Source of the DNA: Rhodococcus sp. W8901
GTDB lineage: Bacteria; Actinomycetota; Actinomycetes; Mycobacteriales; Mycobacteriaceae
Reading direction: 5' to 3'
Length of the DNA stretch: 64,000 nucleotides
Assembly (NCBI RefSeq): GCF_013348805.1
Contig: NZ_CP054690.1
Span: 3,534,001-3,598,000 of the forward strand
The notes under the pieces are model-generated. The model searched no databases, was not told the DNA's origin, and saw only the letters and a list, made by a program, of their open reading frames with translations. Position numbers and translations under genes: made by a program. Position 1 is the stretch's first letter; the number at the start of each line of letters is the position of its first letter. Below, piece after piece: positions 17,768-26,053 of this stretch.

Positions 17768-19345
17768 TCAACACGTCAGGTCCGGATCGGGAACGGTGCG
17801 ATCGACGAAGTACGCGGAGACCGGATCGTCGACGCAGGCGACGCCGTCGAACACCGCGGTGTGCTGGGTCCCGCGGTACGTGATCAGCGCACCGCCGAGC
17901 TGCTTCGCCAGATTCACCCCCGCCTGGTAGGGCGTCGCCGGGTCCTCGGTGGTCGAGACCACGACCACCGTCGGCAGGCCCTGGAGTGCCGCCGCATCGA
18001 TCGTGTGCGGCGCGCCGGTGTTCGGCACCGGCCAGAACGCGCACGCATCGAGCGGGGCGTTGCCGGTGCCGCGACCGTCGTCGAGGAACGGCGCCGCCTG
18101 CCGGTACCGCGTGTCCGCCTCCCCCTCGATCGCGCGGTCGGTCACCGGCGGATCGTCGACGCAACGGACCGCGTTGAAGGCGTCCTCGAGGTTCGAGTAG
18201 CTGCCGTCGTCCAGGCGACCCTCGTACATGTCGGCGAGCAGCAGCAGCTCGTCGCCGCGCCCCGCGGAGAGTTCCTTCAGCCCGGCGCGCAACGGCCGCC
18301 ACAGGCTCGGTGAGTACAGCGCCTGCTGCACGCCGGTGATCGCGTCGCCGTAGCTCAGCCCTCGTGGATCCGTCGTCGCAGCAGGGCGGTCCACCAGCGG
18401 GTCGACCAGCGCCCGGAACCGGGCGTCGACCCGGCTGGGGTCGGATCCCAGCGGGCAGTCCGCCGACCGCGCGCAGTCGACGGCGAAACCGTCGAACGCC
18501 TGCTGGAAGCCCGCGCCCTGCAACACCACTTCCTCGACCGGATCCTGCTCGGGGTCGAGCGCCCCGTCGAGCACCATCGCGCGCACGTTGCCGGGGAAGG
18601 TCTCGGCGTACGCCGTGCCGATCCGGGTGCCGTACGAGAAGCCGAGATAGTTCAGCTGCGGATCACCGAGCACCGAGCGGATGACGTCCATGTCGCGGAC
18701 CACCTCGCGGGTCCCGACGTGCGCCAGCAGCGGCACACCGGACCGTTCGGCACAGCGCGCCGCGTAGGTGCGGTTCTTGTCCTCGGTCCGCGCGATGCCC
18801 GCCGGACTCATGTCGACATTCGGCTCGCGCCGCTCGGCGTCGGTTTCCTGCGGGGTCTGGCACCGGACCTGCGGAGTGGACGCACCGACGCCCCGCGGAT
18901 CGAACCCGATGACATCGAAACGCTCGGCCACGTCGGTGCCGTCCGCGACCGACGCCGTGCTCAGCCCCGACGCCCCCGGACCACCCGGATTGACCAGCAG
19001 CGAGCCCACGCGCGCGCCCGTCGCGGCCGACCGCGAGATCGCGATCTGCGCGGTATCCCCGCCCGGGTTGTCGTAGTCGAGGGGCACGGTGACCTTCGCG
19101 CACTCGAGGGTCGGGCTCAGCTCGCCGCCGTCGGTAGCGAAGCCGTCGCACGAGCCCCACCGGATCTGCTGCGTGTAGAACGCTTCGAGACCCGGTGGAA
19201 CGGTCCCCGCTCCCGCCTCACCCGCCTCGGCCGCCACCGGGGTGCCGGAGACGGTCCCGGACGACGGTTCGGTGGTGCATCCGACGGCCAGCACGGTCAC
19301 CGCCGCGATCGTGGCGACGAGCAGTGTTCGACGTCCGGTCCGCAT
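17768..19345 (-). CDS. Alpha/beta-hydrolase lipoprotein, CaeA / SlpD-type esterase-peptidase
   Basis: A 525-residue exported lipoprotein of the tripeptidyl-aminopeptidase/CaeA family. Start at 19345: a hydrophobic signal ending in the lipobox LAVGC (Cys23). Alpha/beta hydrolase motifs are VNPGGPGASG (oxyanion region, 118-127), FDVIGFDPRGVGAST, and the nucleophile elbow GFSYGTRIG with Ser237. The C-terminal TAP-like domain contains TEDPATPY (Asp) and RGTQHTAVF (His). Homologues next to glnA2 and panB in mycobacteria (Rv2223c, Rv2224c) are cell-wall esterases/proteases needed for envelope processing. It is divergent from panB. Confidence 0.92.
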   Translation of the reverse strand: MRTGRRTLLVATIAAVTVLAVGCTTEPSSGTVSGTPVAAEAGEAGAGTVPPGLEAFYTQQIRWGSCDGFATDGGELSPTLECAKVTVPLDYDNPGGDTAQIAISRSAATGARVGSLLVNPGGPGASGLSTASVADGTDVAERFDVIGFDPRGVGASTPQVRCQTPQETDAERREPNVDMSPAGIARTEDKNRTYAARCAERSGVPLLAHVGTREVVRDMDVIRSVLGDPQLNYLGFSYGTRIGTAYAETFPGNVRAMVLDGALDPEQDPVEEVVLQGAGFQQAFDGFAVDCARSADCPLGSDPSRVDARFRALVDPLVDRPAATTDPRGLSYGDAITGVQQALYSPSLWRPLRAGLKELSAGRGDELLLLADMYEGRLDDGSYSNLEDAFNAVRCVDDPPVTDRAIEGEADTRYRQAAPFLDDGRGTGNAPLDACAFWPVPNTGAPHTIDAAALQGLPTVVVVSTTEDPATPYQAGVNLAKQLGGALITYRGTQHTAVFDGVACVDDPVSAYFVDRTVPDPDLTC

Positions 19346-19562
19346 ACCTCCGATCGTGCCATGCCCCGTCGAACGCCCAGGAAACACAGCATCCGAGGCC
19401 CATTCCGGCGGCGCTGCGCGCGTGCCCACGGCACGCCCGCCGATGTGACGAACTGCACTGGAAGCGCACTTCGTGGGCCTCGGTCGCGGTGGCAGACTGA
19501 AGGCGTCATCACCCAACCCGGGGACCCGCAGAGGCGGGCCTCGAGGCCAGAAAGGGACAACG

Positions 19563-20411
19563 ATGTCCGAGACCGCTCCGTACGGCTCAACAAGCTCGAC
19601 TTCTTCCGACGCCCCCAAGCGCAAGACCCGGATCCATCACCTGCAGGCGATGAAGTCCGAGGGCACCCGCTGGGCCGAGCTGACCGCGTACGACTACTCC
19701 AGTGCTCGCCTCTTCGAGGAGGCCGGCATCCCCGTCCTGCTCGTCGGCGACTCGGCCGCCAACGTCGTGTACGGCTACGACACCACCGTTCCCGTCACGA
19801 TCGACGAGATGCTCCCGCTCGTGCGCGGTGTCGTCCGCGGCGCGCCGCACGCCCTCGTCATCGCCGACCTCCCGTTCGGCACGTACGAGGCCTCACCGCA
19901 GCAGGCACTCGAGACCGCCTTCCGCTTCATGAAGGAAGGCCAGGCGCACGCCGTCAAGCTCGAGGGCGGCGAGCGGGTGGCCCCGCAGATCGCGGCGCTC
20001 ACCGCGGCCGGGATCCCGGTCCAGGCGCACATCGGCTTCACCCCGCAGTCCGTCAACAGCCTCGGCGGCTTCCGTGTACAGGGTCGCGGGGACGGCGCCG
20101 AGCAGCTCATCGCCGACGCCATCGCGGTGCAGGAGGCCGGCGCCTTCTCCGTCGTGATGGAGATGGTGCCCGCCGAGCTCGCCGGTCAGGTCACCCGCAA
20201 GCTCACGATCCCGACCGTCGGCATCGGCGCAGGTCACGAGTGCGACGCCCAGGTGCTCGTGTGGCAGGACATGGCGGGCTTCACCAGTGGGAAGACCGCC
20301 AAGTTCGTCAAGCGCTTCGGCGAGGTCGGCGGCGCCCTGCGCGACGCGGCCGCGGCGTACGCGGCCGAGGTCGGTGCCGGCACGTTCCCCGGCCCCGAAC
20401 ACAGCTTCTGA
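19563..20411 (+). CDS. panB: 3-methyl-2-oxobutanoate hydroxymethyltransferase
   Basis: PanB adds a hydroxymethyl group from methylene-tetrahydrofolate to alpha-ketoisovalerate, giving ketopantoate, the first step of pantothenate and CoA synthesis. It has 282 residues; start ATG 19563 behind AAAGGGA. Signature segments are [33 protein letters not shown] with metal-ligand Asp, [16 protein letters not shown] and [19 protein letters not shown]. The length and motifs are complete. It is followed by a perfect hairpin terminator, so it is likely monocistronic, in the same place as Rv2225. Confidence 0.96.
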   Translation: MSETAPYGSTSSTSSDAPKRKTRIHHLQAMKSEGTRWAELTAYDYSSARLFEEAGIPVLLVGDSAANVVYGYDTTVPVTIDEMLPLVRGVVRGAPHALVIADLPFGTYEASPQQALETAFRFMKEGQAHAVKLEGGERVAPQIAALTAAGIPVQAHIGFTPQSVNSLGGFRVQGRGDGAEQLIADAIAVQEAGAFSVVMEMVPAELAGQVTRKLTIPTVGIGAGHECDAQVLVWQDMAGFTSGKTAKFVKRFGEVGGALRDAAAAYAAEVGAGTFPGPEHSF

Positions 20412-20433
20412 CGTCACCGCGTTTCGGTTCCGA

Positions 20434-20475
20434 GATCGGGGACCCCGGTCGAGAAATCGGACGGGGTCCCCGATC
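20434..20475 (+). terminator. Terminator of panB
   Basis: A 14-bp perfect stem (GATCGGGGACCCCG / CGGGGTCCCCGATC), 14-nt loop and TTT tail, 22 bases after the stop. Confidence 0.85.
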
Positions 20476-20538
20476 TTTGGCACACTCGACATTCCGGGCT
20501 CACCGTGAGCCGGCCCCGACAGAAAGCTCAGGTGCACC

Positions 20539-21009
20539 ATGCTCGAACGCCGCGGACGTCTCGCCGCCACCGTCGCCGCGACCGCTGCAGTGGCCGCGCT
20601 GATCGGCGGGTGCAGCAGCACCGAGTCCCCGACGCCGGAACAGAGCGCGCACACCGCGGAGTCGACCTCGCCCTCGAAGACGCCGCCGGCGACCACCGGG
20701 AACTCCGGGAACTCCGGCGCGGGCGGCGGTGCCGTCGCCGGCGTGACGGCGGAGCAGGCGGCACAGCTGTGCTCGGACATCGACGAGCAGTTGCAGAGCT
20801 GGCGCACCTACACCCCGACCATCGGGAAGGGTGGGCTCAACACGGTCGTCGTCACCTGGGCCACCTCCAACGGGATGAACCTGATCGAGCTCGCGGGTGA
20901 CCGCGATCGGATCGACGCGATCACCACCGCGCAGTGCCCGCAGGTGCGGGACGGGGCGCTCTATGCGCTCGAACTGCCCACTCTCGCGGCCGGGTTGATC
21001 GGATTCTGA
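20539..21009 (+). CDS. Small lipoprotein of unknown function
   Basis: A 156-residue predicted lipoprotein: Arg-rich start, Ala-rich hydrophobic segment and lipobox LIGGC at about residues 21-25, followed by a 45-residue Ser/Thr/Pro/Gly linker typical of mycobacterial-type cell-envelope lipoproteins. The folded part (about 70-156) has LCSDIDEQLQSWR and a matching second Cys (TAQCPQVRD), which could form a disulfide. No family was recognised. It lies 5 bp upstream of a proline iminopeptidase gene on the same strand and may be cotranscribed with it. Confidence 0.8.
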   Translation: MLERRGRLAATVAATAAVAALIGGCSSTESPTPEQSAHTAESTSPSKTPPATTGNSGNSGAGGGAVAGVTAEQAAQLCSDIDEQLQSWRTYTPTIGKGGLNTVVVTWATSNGMNLIELAGDRDRIDAITTAQCPQVRDGALYALELPTLAAGLIGF

Positions 21010-21014
21010 TCGAG

Positions 21015-21971
21015 GTGCGCACCCTGTACCCCGAGATCGTCCCGCACGAAACCGGTTTCCTGGCTGCCGGCGACGACCAGCACGTGTACTGGGAGGTCAG
21101 CGGGAACCCGGACGGCAAACCGGTGGTGTTCCTCCACGGCGGACCCGGCGGGGGCACCGACCCGGCACACCGACGGTTCTTCGATCCCGACGCCTATCGC
21201 ATCGTGCTGTTCGATCAGCGGGGCTGCGGCCGCTCCACTCCGCACGTCGCCGAGGGGGCGGACCTGACGGTGAACACCACCGACCACCTCCTCGCCGACA
21301 TCGAGTTGTTGCGTGGGCATCTCGGCGTCGAGCGCTGGCAGGTGTTCGGCGGATCCTGGGGTTCGACACTCGCACTCGCCTACGCCCAGCGGTTCCCGCA
21401 GCGCGTCACCGAGCTGGTGTTGCGCGGCATCTTCCTGCTGCGGCGCAGCGAGATCGACTGGTACTACAACGGCGGGGCCGGGCACATGTTCCCGGAGCGG
21501 TGGGCGGAGTTCCTGGCGCCGGTGCCGGTCGCCGAGCGCACCGGCGATCTGGTGGAGGCCTACCACCGGCTGCTGCACGCCGACGACCCGGACACGGCGC
21601 TGCGTGCGGCCATCGCATGGTCGAGCTGGGAGGGCGCGACCAGCTCGTTGCTGCCCAAGCCCGAACGGGTCGCCGAGACGTCCGAGCCGCGGTTCGCGTT
21701 GGCGTTCGCGAGGATCGAGAACCACTACTTCCGCAACGCGGGCTTCATCGAGGAAGCACAGTTGCTCCGCGACGCCGGGGTCCTGGCATCGATACCCGGG
21801 GTGATCGTCCAGGGCCGCTACGACGTGGTGTGCCCCGCGACGAGCGCGTGGGAACTGCACCGGGCGTGGCCGGCGTCGGAACTCCACATCGTCGACGACG
21901 CCGGGCACGCGGCCGCCGAGCCCGGGATCACCCACCACCTGGTGGAGGCGACGGACCGCTTCCGCGGCTGA
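21015..21971 (+). CDS. pip: Prolyl iminopeptidase (alpha/beta hydrolase)
   Basis: A 318-residue proline iminopeptidase of peptidase family S33, which removes N-terminal proline from peptides. Start GTG 21015, five bases after the upstream stop. Motifs: VFLHGGPGGGTDP oxyanion segment, LFDQRGCGRS, nucleophile GGSWGST with Ser114, the family-typical (W)xxWE segment (AIAWSSWEGATSSL), IPGVIVQGRYDVVCP with the catalytic Asp, and DDAGHAAAE with the His. Cytoplasmic; no signal peptide. The symbol is used by family likeness. Confidence 0.9.
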   Translation: MRTLYPEIVPHETGFLAAGDDQHVYWEVSGNPDGKPVVFLHGGPGGGTDPAHRRFFDPDAYRIVLFDQRGCGRSTPHVAEGADLTVNTTDHLLADIELLRGHLGVERWQVFGGSWGSTLALAYAQRFPQRVTELVLRGIFLLRRSEIDWYYNGGAGHMFPERWAEFLAPVPVAERTGDLVEAYHRLLHADDPDTALRAAIAWSSWEGATSSLLPKPERVAETSEPRFALAFARIENHYFRNAGFIEEAQLLRDAGVLASIPGVIVQGRYDVVCPATSAWELHRAWPASELHIVDDAGHAAAEPGITHHLVEATDRFRG

Positions 21972-22018
21972 CGGTTTCGGTCCTCGACTGGACCTGTGTG
22001 CACTGGTAGACCTGAACT

Positions 22019-22918
22019 GTGGCAGGACGGAAGCAGGGATCCGGCAGTACCGTCACCGACGTGATCGTCCCCGCGGCACGGGGCCACTACGAGCGGTTGG
22101 TCTCGCTCGCCGCCGACGTGCGGGACGACGCCGACGACTCCGTGCACCAGATGCGGGTTTCCGCGCGCCGCCTGCGCAGTCTGCTGGGCACCTACCGTGA
22201 CGCCTTTCCCCCGGACGCGACGGTCACCGCCCGCTCCGAACTACGGTGGCTCGGATCGGTTCTCGGCAAGGCCCGCGACGCAGAGGTGCTCGCGGCCCGG
22301 TTCTGCGAACTGATCGACGCCCAGCCCGCCGATCTGGTGGTCGGCTCCGTCCACCAGCGACTGGTCGGGACACAGGAGGATCTGTACCGGGCCGCTCACG
22401 CGGACGCGGTCGACGAGTTCGCCCGGCCGCGCTACGCGGCGCTGTGCGCGCTGCTCGAGGAGGTCACCTCCGGGCGCGAGGCGGCGCCGGTGGATCTGAC
22501 GCTGCGCAGCGGCCTCGACAAGGCGTACCGACAGCTCCGCAAGGCCGCGAAGAAGGTTCGCGCGCTGCGGCACGAGGACGGCGCGGATCTCGGGCCCGCC
22601 CTGCACCGGGTCCGCAAGCGCGCCAAGAAGCTGCGCTATGCCGCCGAGGCGGTCTCGGCAGCGGAGCCGTCGGCCGCGGATCTCGGGTCGGCGGCCAAGG
22701 CCCTGCAGTCGATGCTCGGCGACCACCAGGACGGCGTCCTCGCGCGAGACTGGATCATCGACGCCGTCGCGCAGGCGCGCATCGACGACGAGGACACCTT
22801 CACCTACGGACTGCTGTACGCCGCCGAGGAAGCACGTGCGGCCCGGACCACGAGCGAACTTCCACGGCTCGTCAAGGCCATCAAGAAGGCGCACCGCACG
22901 CTCGACCTCCGAACGTGA
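22019..22918 (+). CDS. CHAD-domain protein
   Basis: A 299-residue all-helical CHAD protein, start GTG 22019. The conserved His/Arg/Lys clusters that bind polyphosphate are clear in both halves: DSVHQMRVSARRLRSLL near residue 40 and LHRVRKRAKKLRYAAEA near residue 200, with KARDAEVLA between. In mycobacteria the syntenic gene (Rv2226) is a CYTH-CHAD fusion; here there is no CYTH (triphosphate tunnel) domain and no ExExK motif upstream. CHAD proteins associate with polyphosphate granules. It ends two bases from the convergent RNB gene. Confidence 0.88.
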   Translation: MAGRKQGSGSTVTDVIVPAARGHYERLVSLAADVRDDADDSVHQMRVSARRLRSLLGTYRDAFPPDATVTARSELRWLGSVLGKARDAEVLAARFCELIDAQPADLVVGSVHQRLVGTQEDLYRAAHADAVDEFARPRYAALCALLEEVTSGREAAPVDLTLRSGLDKAYRQLRKAAKKVRALRHEDGADLGPALHRVRKRAKKLRYAAEAVSAAEPSAADLGSAAKALQSMLGDHQDGVLARDWIIDAVAQARIDDEDTFTYGLLYAAEEARAARTTSELPRLVKAIKKAHRTLDLRT

Positions 22919-22919
22919 C

Positions 22920-24320
22920 CTAGGCGGGGAACGCGAACTGGACCGAGCGCCCCGCGACGTCGGCGCCCACCAGGCGCACCTTCACCTCGTCGCCCTCGGC
23001 CGGGTCGCCCGCGCACTTCGCAATGACCGACACCGCCGGCACGAACACCTCCGCACCCCTCTTGTCCCCCGCCGCGCGCAGCACGGTCGCGTCGAACACC
23101 TCGCCGACCCGGCCGGCCAACAGGGTCGCCTCGGTGAGGTCCACGCACGCCCGGTCGATCTTGCCCGCACGGGAGTCCGACGCCCTCATCAGCGCGGGCA
23201 GGGTGGGCAACGCCTCCCGCACCCATTCGGGTACGGGCTCCCCCGCCGACACCGCGAGGCACACCTCTGTCGTGAACCGGTCCGACAGACGACGCAGCGG
23301 CGCGGTGACGTGCGCGTAGGGTCCGCCGATCCCGGAATGGGCCACCACCGCGGGAAGCTCACCGTCGAAGGCCACGTAGTCGGCGCCCCGCATCAGGGAG
23401 GTCGCCTCCGTCATCATCACCAGTGACGCCGCCGCGTTCGGATCGAGCCCGGCGAGCACCTCACCCACCCGGGTGCCGTCCGCCCAGGCGACGCCGAGCG
23501 CACTTGCGGTGCGCCGCAGCGACTCCACCGCGCGCGTCGCGGGCGGCGGCATCGTCCGCAGCAGCCCGACACCCGCGTCGAGCATCAGCCGCGCCGCGCA
23601 CATCCCGGTCAACAACGACACCTCGGCATTCCAGTCGTCGGCCTCGGTGCGCGGCTCCATCTCGACCCGCCAGCCGTTGCCGTGGCGCACCACTCGCTGT
23701 TCGGGCAGTCGCAGTTCGATCGCGCCACGCTCGGTCGCCGCGACCGCCCGCAGCCTGCCGAACGCGGGCAGTGCCGCGATCGACGGATGCAGGGTCCCGG
23801 ACGCGGAATGCGCCTGCACGGTGGCGTAGTCGAAGCGGGCGACCGACCGCACCAACGCACGGGTGACGGCCACCCGGACCGGCTCGGCGTGCTCGTCCAG
23901 GTCCATCCGCCACAGCACCGCGGGGCGCACGACGTCGGGCAGCAGGCTCGCCGCGTCCTCCGACAGATCCCGCGGATGCAGCGGCACCGAACCGTCGGGG
24001 AGATAGAAGGTCTGGCCGCGGTCACGCGTCTCGCGGTCCAGTGCACCACCCGGCAGCACCACCGCGGCCACATCGGCGATCGCGTAGTGCAGCACGAAGC
24101 CGTCGCCGTTGCGCTCGAGGTGCAGCGCCTGGTCGAGATCCATGGACCCCGGCGGGTCGATCGTCACGAACGCGAGATCGGTCCGGTCCTCCCGCTCCCC
24201 GGCGCGCGCGTCCACGGCGGCGGCCACCTCCGCGAGCACGGCCTCCGAGAATCCTTCCCGGAGCGCGAATTCGGCTCGCACCGCGTCGAAATCGACGCCG
24301 CGCGCGATGACCCGGGCCAT
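22920..24320 (-). CDS. RNB-domain ribonuclease
   Basis: A 466-residue protein of the RNase II/R catalytic family, a 3'-5' exoribonuclease fold. The RNB core has the metal-binding aspartate signature FVTIDPPGSMDLDQALHLE near residue 50-70, HYAIADVAAVV, and the later SLMRGADYVAF and GGPYAHVTAPLRRLSDRF motifs. The usual N-terminal cold-shock domains are absent and the C-terminus has a short S1/OB-like strand region, as in the shorter actinobacterial version. Start 24320 is chosen from MARVIARGVDFDAVRAEF; a 61-residue gene lies just upstream on the same strand. Confidence 0.88.
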   Translation of the reverse strand: MARVIARGVDFDAVRAEFALREGFSEAVLAEVAAAVDARAGEREDRTDLAFVTIDPPGSMDLDQALHLERNGDGFVLHYAIADVAAVVLPGGALDRETRDRGQTFYLPDGSVPLHPRDLSEDAASLLPDVVRPAVLWRMDLDEHAEPVRVAVTRALVRSVARFDYATVQAHSASGTLHPSIAALPAFGRLRAVAATERGAIELRLPEQRVVRHGNGWRVEMEPRTEADDWNAEVSLLTGMCAARLMLDAGVGLLRTMPPPATRAVESLRRTASALGVAWADGTRVGEVLAGLDPNAAASLVMMTEATSLMRGADYVAFDGELPAVVAHSGIGGPYAHVTAPLRRLSDRFTTEVCLAVSAGEPVPEWVREALPTLPALMRASDSRAGKIDRACVDLTEATLLAGRVGEVFDATVLRAAGDKRGAEVFVPAVSVIAKCAGDPAEGDEVKVRLVGADVAGRSVQFAFPA

Positions 24321-24343
24321 CCCGACCGGCCGCGGGCTACCGT

Positions 24344-24529
24344 TCAGTCGTTCCACTCGGCGTCGGCGTCGTCGGCCGCCTTGTTGCGTTCGGCCGCGAT
24401 CTGCAACGCGCGTTCGGCGCTCTCCCGGTCGGGATACGGTCCCATCCGGTCGAAGACGTTGCTCGCCTTGCCCTGGGTGACCGAGCCGTCGGAGGGGCTG
24501 AAATACCACTGCTGGTCGTCGTCGCTCAT
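24344..24529 (-). CDS. Small conserved acidic protein, SPOR-like
   Basis: A 61-residue soluble protein: MSDDDQQWYFSPSDGSVTQG, then KASNVFDRMGPYPDRESAER and an Ala/Lys-rich helix ending in DAEWND. The (W)YF...G.V..G....R.GPY..R..A..A pattern resembles a minimal SPOR-type or methionine-repressor-sized protein that recurs in actinobacteria. Function unknown. It lies 23 bp upstream of the RNB ribonuclease and is probably in the same transcript. Confidence 0.7.
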   Translation of the reverse strand: MSDDDQQWYFSPSDGSVTQGKASNVFDRMGPYPDRESAERALQIAAERNKAADDADAEWND

Positions 24530-24592
24530 GTCCTCAGTGTGCCTCGGACGCGGCGTCGTCACCATCGCAACGCGAGGGAAGGGGCATAGGTC

Positions 24593-24621
24593 TGTGACAT
24601 CGCCGCTCAGGCTGCTAATCT
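24593..24621 (+). promoter_or_regulatory. Sigma-A-type promoter for the 35-residue small ORF
   Basis: TGTGAC (24593-24598), a 17-base spacer and TAATCT (24616-24621) form a good actinobacterial housekeeping promoter, which would start transcription near 24628, about 70 bases before the small ORF. Confidence 0.5.
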
Positions 24622-24699
24622 CTGCGCGTACCGCGCTTTCTCGTCGACGCACCGCGTCACCGAACCATCGACGCGCTGCGTCAAAGATCGGAGCCCCGC

Positions 24700-24807
24700 A
24701 TGTCCTACATCCTCTTCGATACGCTTCTCCCCGTTCTCGGCAAGACCGGCGCCGAATACTGGGCCAAGCTGCTGATGATCAACCCGCTCAGCGGCATCCA
24801 GGCGTAG
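24700..24807 (+). CDS. Possible 35-residue small protein
   Basis: ATG 24700 to TAG 24805-24807 encodes MSYILFDTLLPVLGKTGAEY followed by WAKLLMINPLSGIQA. A GGAG Shine-Dalgarno lies 6 bases upstream, a sigma-A-like promoter about 100 bases upstream, and a 17-bp perfect terminator hairpin begins 13 bases after the stop, so this looks like a complete small transcription unit. The peptide is hydrophobic/amphipathic and could be a small membrane-associated protein. No family was recognised. Confidence 0.55.
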   Translation: MSYILFDTLLPVLGKTGAEYWAKLLMINPLSGIQA

Positions 24808-24820
24808 TACCCGCAGACAA

Positions 24821-24857
24821 CGAGAAAGGCCCCCGGCAGCGCCGGGGGCCTTTCTCG
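24821..24857. terminator. Strong bidirectional terminator
   Basis: A perfect 17-bp stem (CGAGAAAGGCCCCCGGC and its complement) with an AGC loop. It separates the small ORF from the convergent RNase P RNA gene and can serve both, with A/T-rich ends on each side. Confidence 0.92.
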
Positions 24858-24867
24858 TGTGTGATTC

Positions 24868-25317
24868 GGGCGGACGAGTTGGCGTGTAAGCCGGATCCTG
24901 TCCCCGACGCGAGCGCCGGGTGGCGACCATCCATCTGGGCACACCGTTGCCGGGTACCTCAAGCGGTTCACCCGCAGGCTCGGGCGAGCAGCCCTCGAAC
25001 ACCTGCGCAGCCGCACCATGTCCCGGAGGACACCGGTGCGGCCTTCAACCTTGCTCCGGGCGGGGTTTACCTAGCCGCCCCAGTCACCTGGGGCGCTGGT
25101 GCGCTCTTACCGCACCTTTTCACCCTCACCGACCGCTGTGTCACAAGGACACAGCCGCATCGGCGGTCTGTTTTCTGTGGCACTGTCCCGCGAGTCACCT
25201 CGGGTTGCCGTTAGCAACCGCCCTGCTCTGTGGAGTCCGGACTTTCCTCGGCATCGGGCCTGACATCTCGAGGATGTCGGTTCCCGTCGCCGCGGCCGCC
25301 CGGCCAACTCGTCCGCA
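24868..25317 (-). ncRNA. rnpB: RNase P RNA, bacterial class A
   Basis: The catalytic RNA that matures tRNA 5' ends. On the minus strand the conserved core is clear: GAGGAAAGTCCGGACTCC (complement of 25232-25249), the AGGGTGAAAAGGTGCGGTAA region, ACAGAAAACAGACCGCC, and a 3' end GGATCCGGCTTACACGCCAA that pairs with the 5' CGAGTTGG segment. About 440 nt with high G+C, as usual in actinobacteria. The ends are approximate (a few bases). A plausible promoter (TAGGCT preceded by TTCGGA) lies just upstream near 25320-25350. Protein-like reading frames across this stretch are artefacts. Confidence 0.96.
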
Positions 25318-25388
25318 CGGTAAGCCTACTGGGTCGCCGCGCCGTGTCCGAACCGGCGGTGTCGGAGTGCCGGGCTAGGGTCCGGAAC

Positions 25389-25916
25389 ATGACCCGATAC
25401 GTGTCACTGCTGCGAGGCATCAACGTCGGTGGAATCAACATCAAGATGGCCGATCTGAGCCGGGTGTTCACCGAGTTGGGCTTCGACGACGTCAAGACCG
25501 TGCTGGCCTCCGGGAACGTCCTGTTCTCCAGCGACTCGACGGACATCCCGGCGCTGAAGTCGGACATCGAGGCCGCGTTGCGCGCCGCATTCGGCTACGA
25601 GGCGTGGGTGTTCGTGCTCAGCACCGAGACATTGGCCCGAATCGTTGCGTCCTACCCGTTCGACCCCGCGCACGACGGCTGGCATCCGTACGTGATGTTC
25701 ACTGCGGAGCCGACGGTCCTCGCGGGTCTTCTCGACGCACATACCGACCTCGATCCGGACATCGAGCGGATCCGGGGCGGCGACGGCGTCCTGTACTGGG
25801 AGGTCGAGCGCGGGATGACACTGAAGAGCAGTTTCGGTAAGAACACCGGCAAGCCGAAACTCAAGGCGGTCACCACCACTCGCAATCTGCGGACCCTGGT
25901 GAAGCTCCTGAAGTAA
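25389..25916 (+). CDS. DUF1697 protein
   Basis: A 175-residue protein of the DUF1697 family, starting with the signature MTRYVSLLRGINVGGINIKM and FTELGFDDVKTVLASGNVLF. The C-terminal half has a KSSFGKNTGKPKL motif and a TRNLRTLVKLL end. These are cytoplasmic proteins of unknown function widespread in actinobacteria. The start at 25389 fits the family N-terminus exactly. A 14-bp stem terminator follows. Confidence 0.9.
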   Translation: MTRYVSLLRGINVGGINIKMADLSRVFTELGFDDVKTVLASGNVLFSSDSTDIPALKSDIEAALRAAFGYEAWVFVLSTETLARIVASYPFDPAHDGWHPYVMFTAEPTVLAGLLDAHTDLDPDIERIRGGDGVLYWEVERGMTLKSSFGKNTGKPKLKAVTTTRNLRTLVKLLK

Positions 25917-25949
25917 CCGCGGGCCCCCGGTTCTCACGGGCAACAGCCG

Positions 25950-25984
25950 CCGGCCCGAGCTCGGTTCGTTCGAGCTCGGGCCGG
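25950..25984. terminator. Bidirectional terminator
   Basis: A 14-bp perfect stem (CCGGCCCGAGCTCG / CGAGCTCGGGCCGG) with a 7-nt loop lies between the convergent DUF1697 and dicarboxylate-transporter genes. Confidence 0.85.
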
Positions 25985-26053
25985 TCACCATCCCACTGAC
26001 GATCCTCGGCGCCCGTCACCGCGCTGTGGGCGGTGCGGTAGGCGCCGTGGCCG

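Noticed and set aside
13552-17883. Long plus-strand open frames opposite glnE and glnA2
   Set aside because: They are antisense shadows of high-G+C genes. Their Arg/Gly/His-rich composition and lack of motifs contrast with the clear enzyme signatures on the minus strand.
24868-25320. Protein frames across the RNase P RNA gene
   Set aside because: The stretch matches the conserved RNase P RNA core on the minus strand, so the frames are artefacts.
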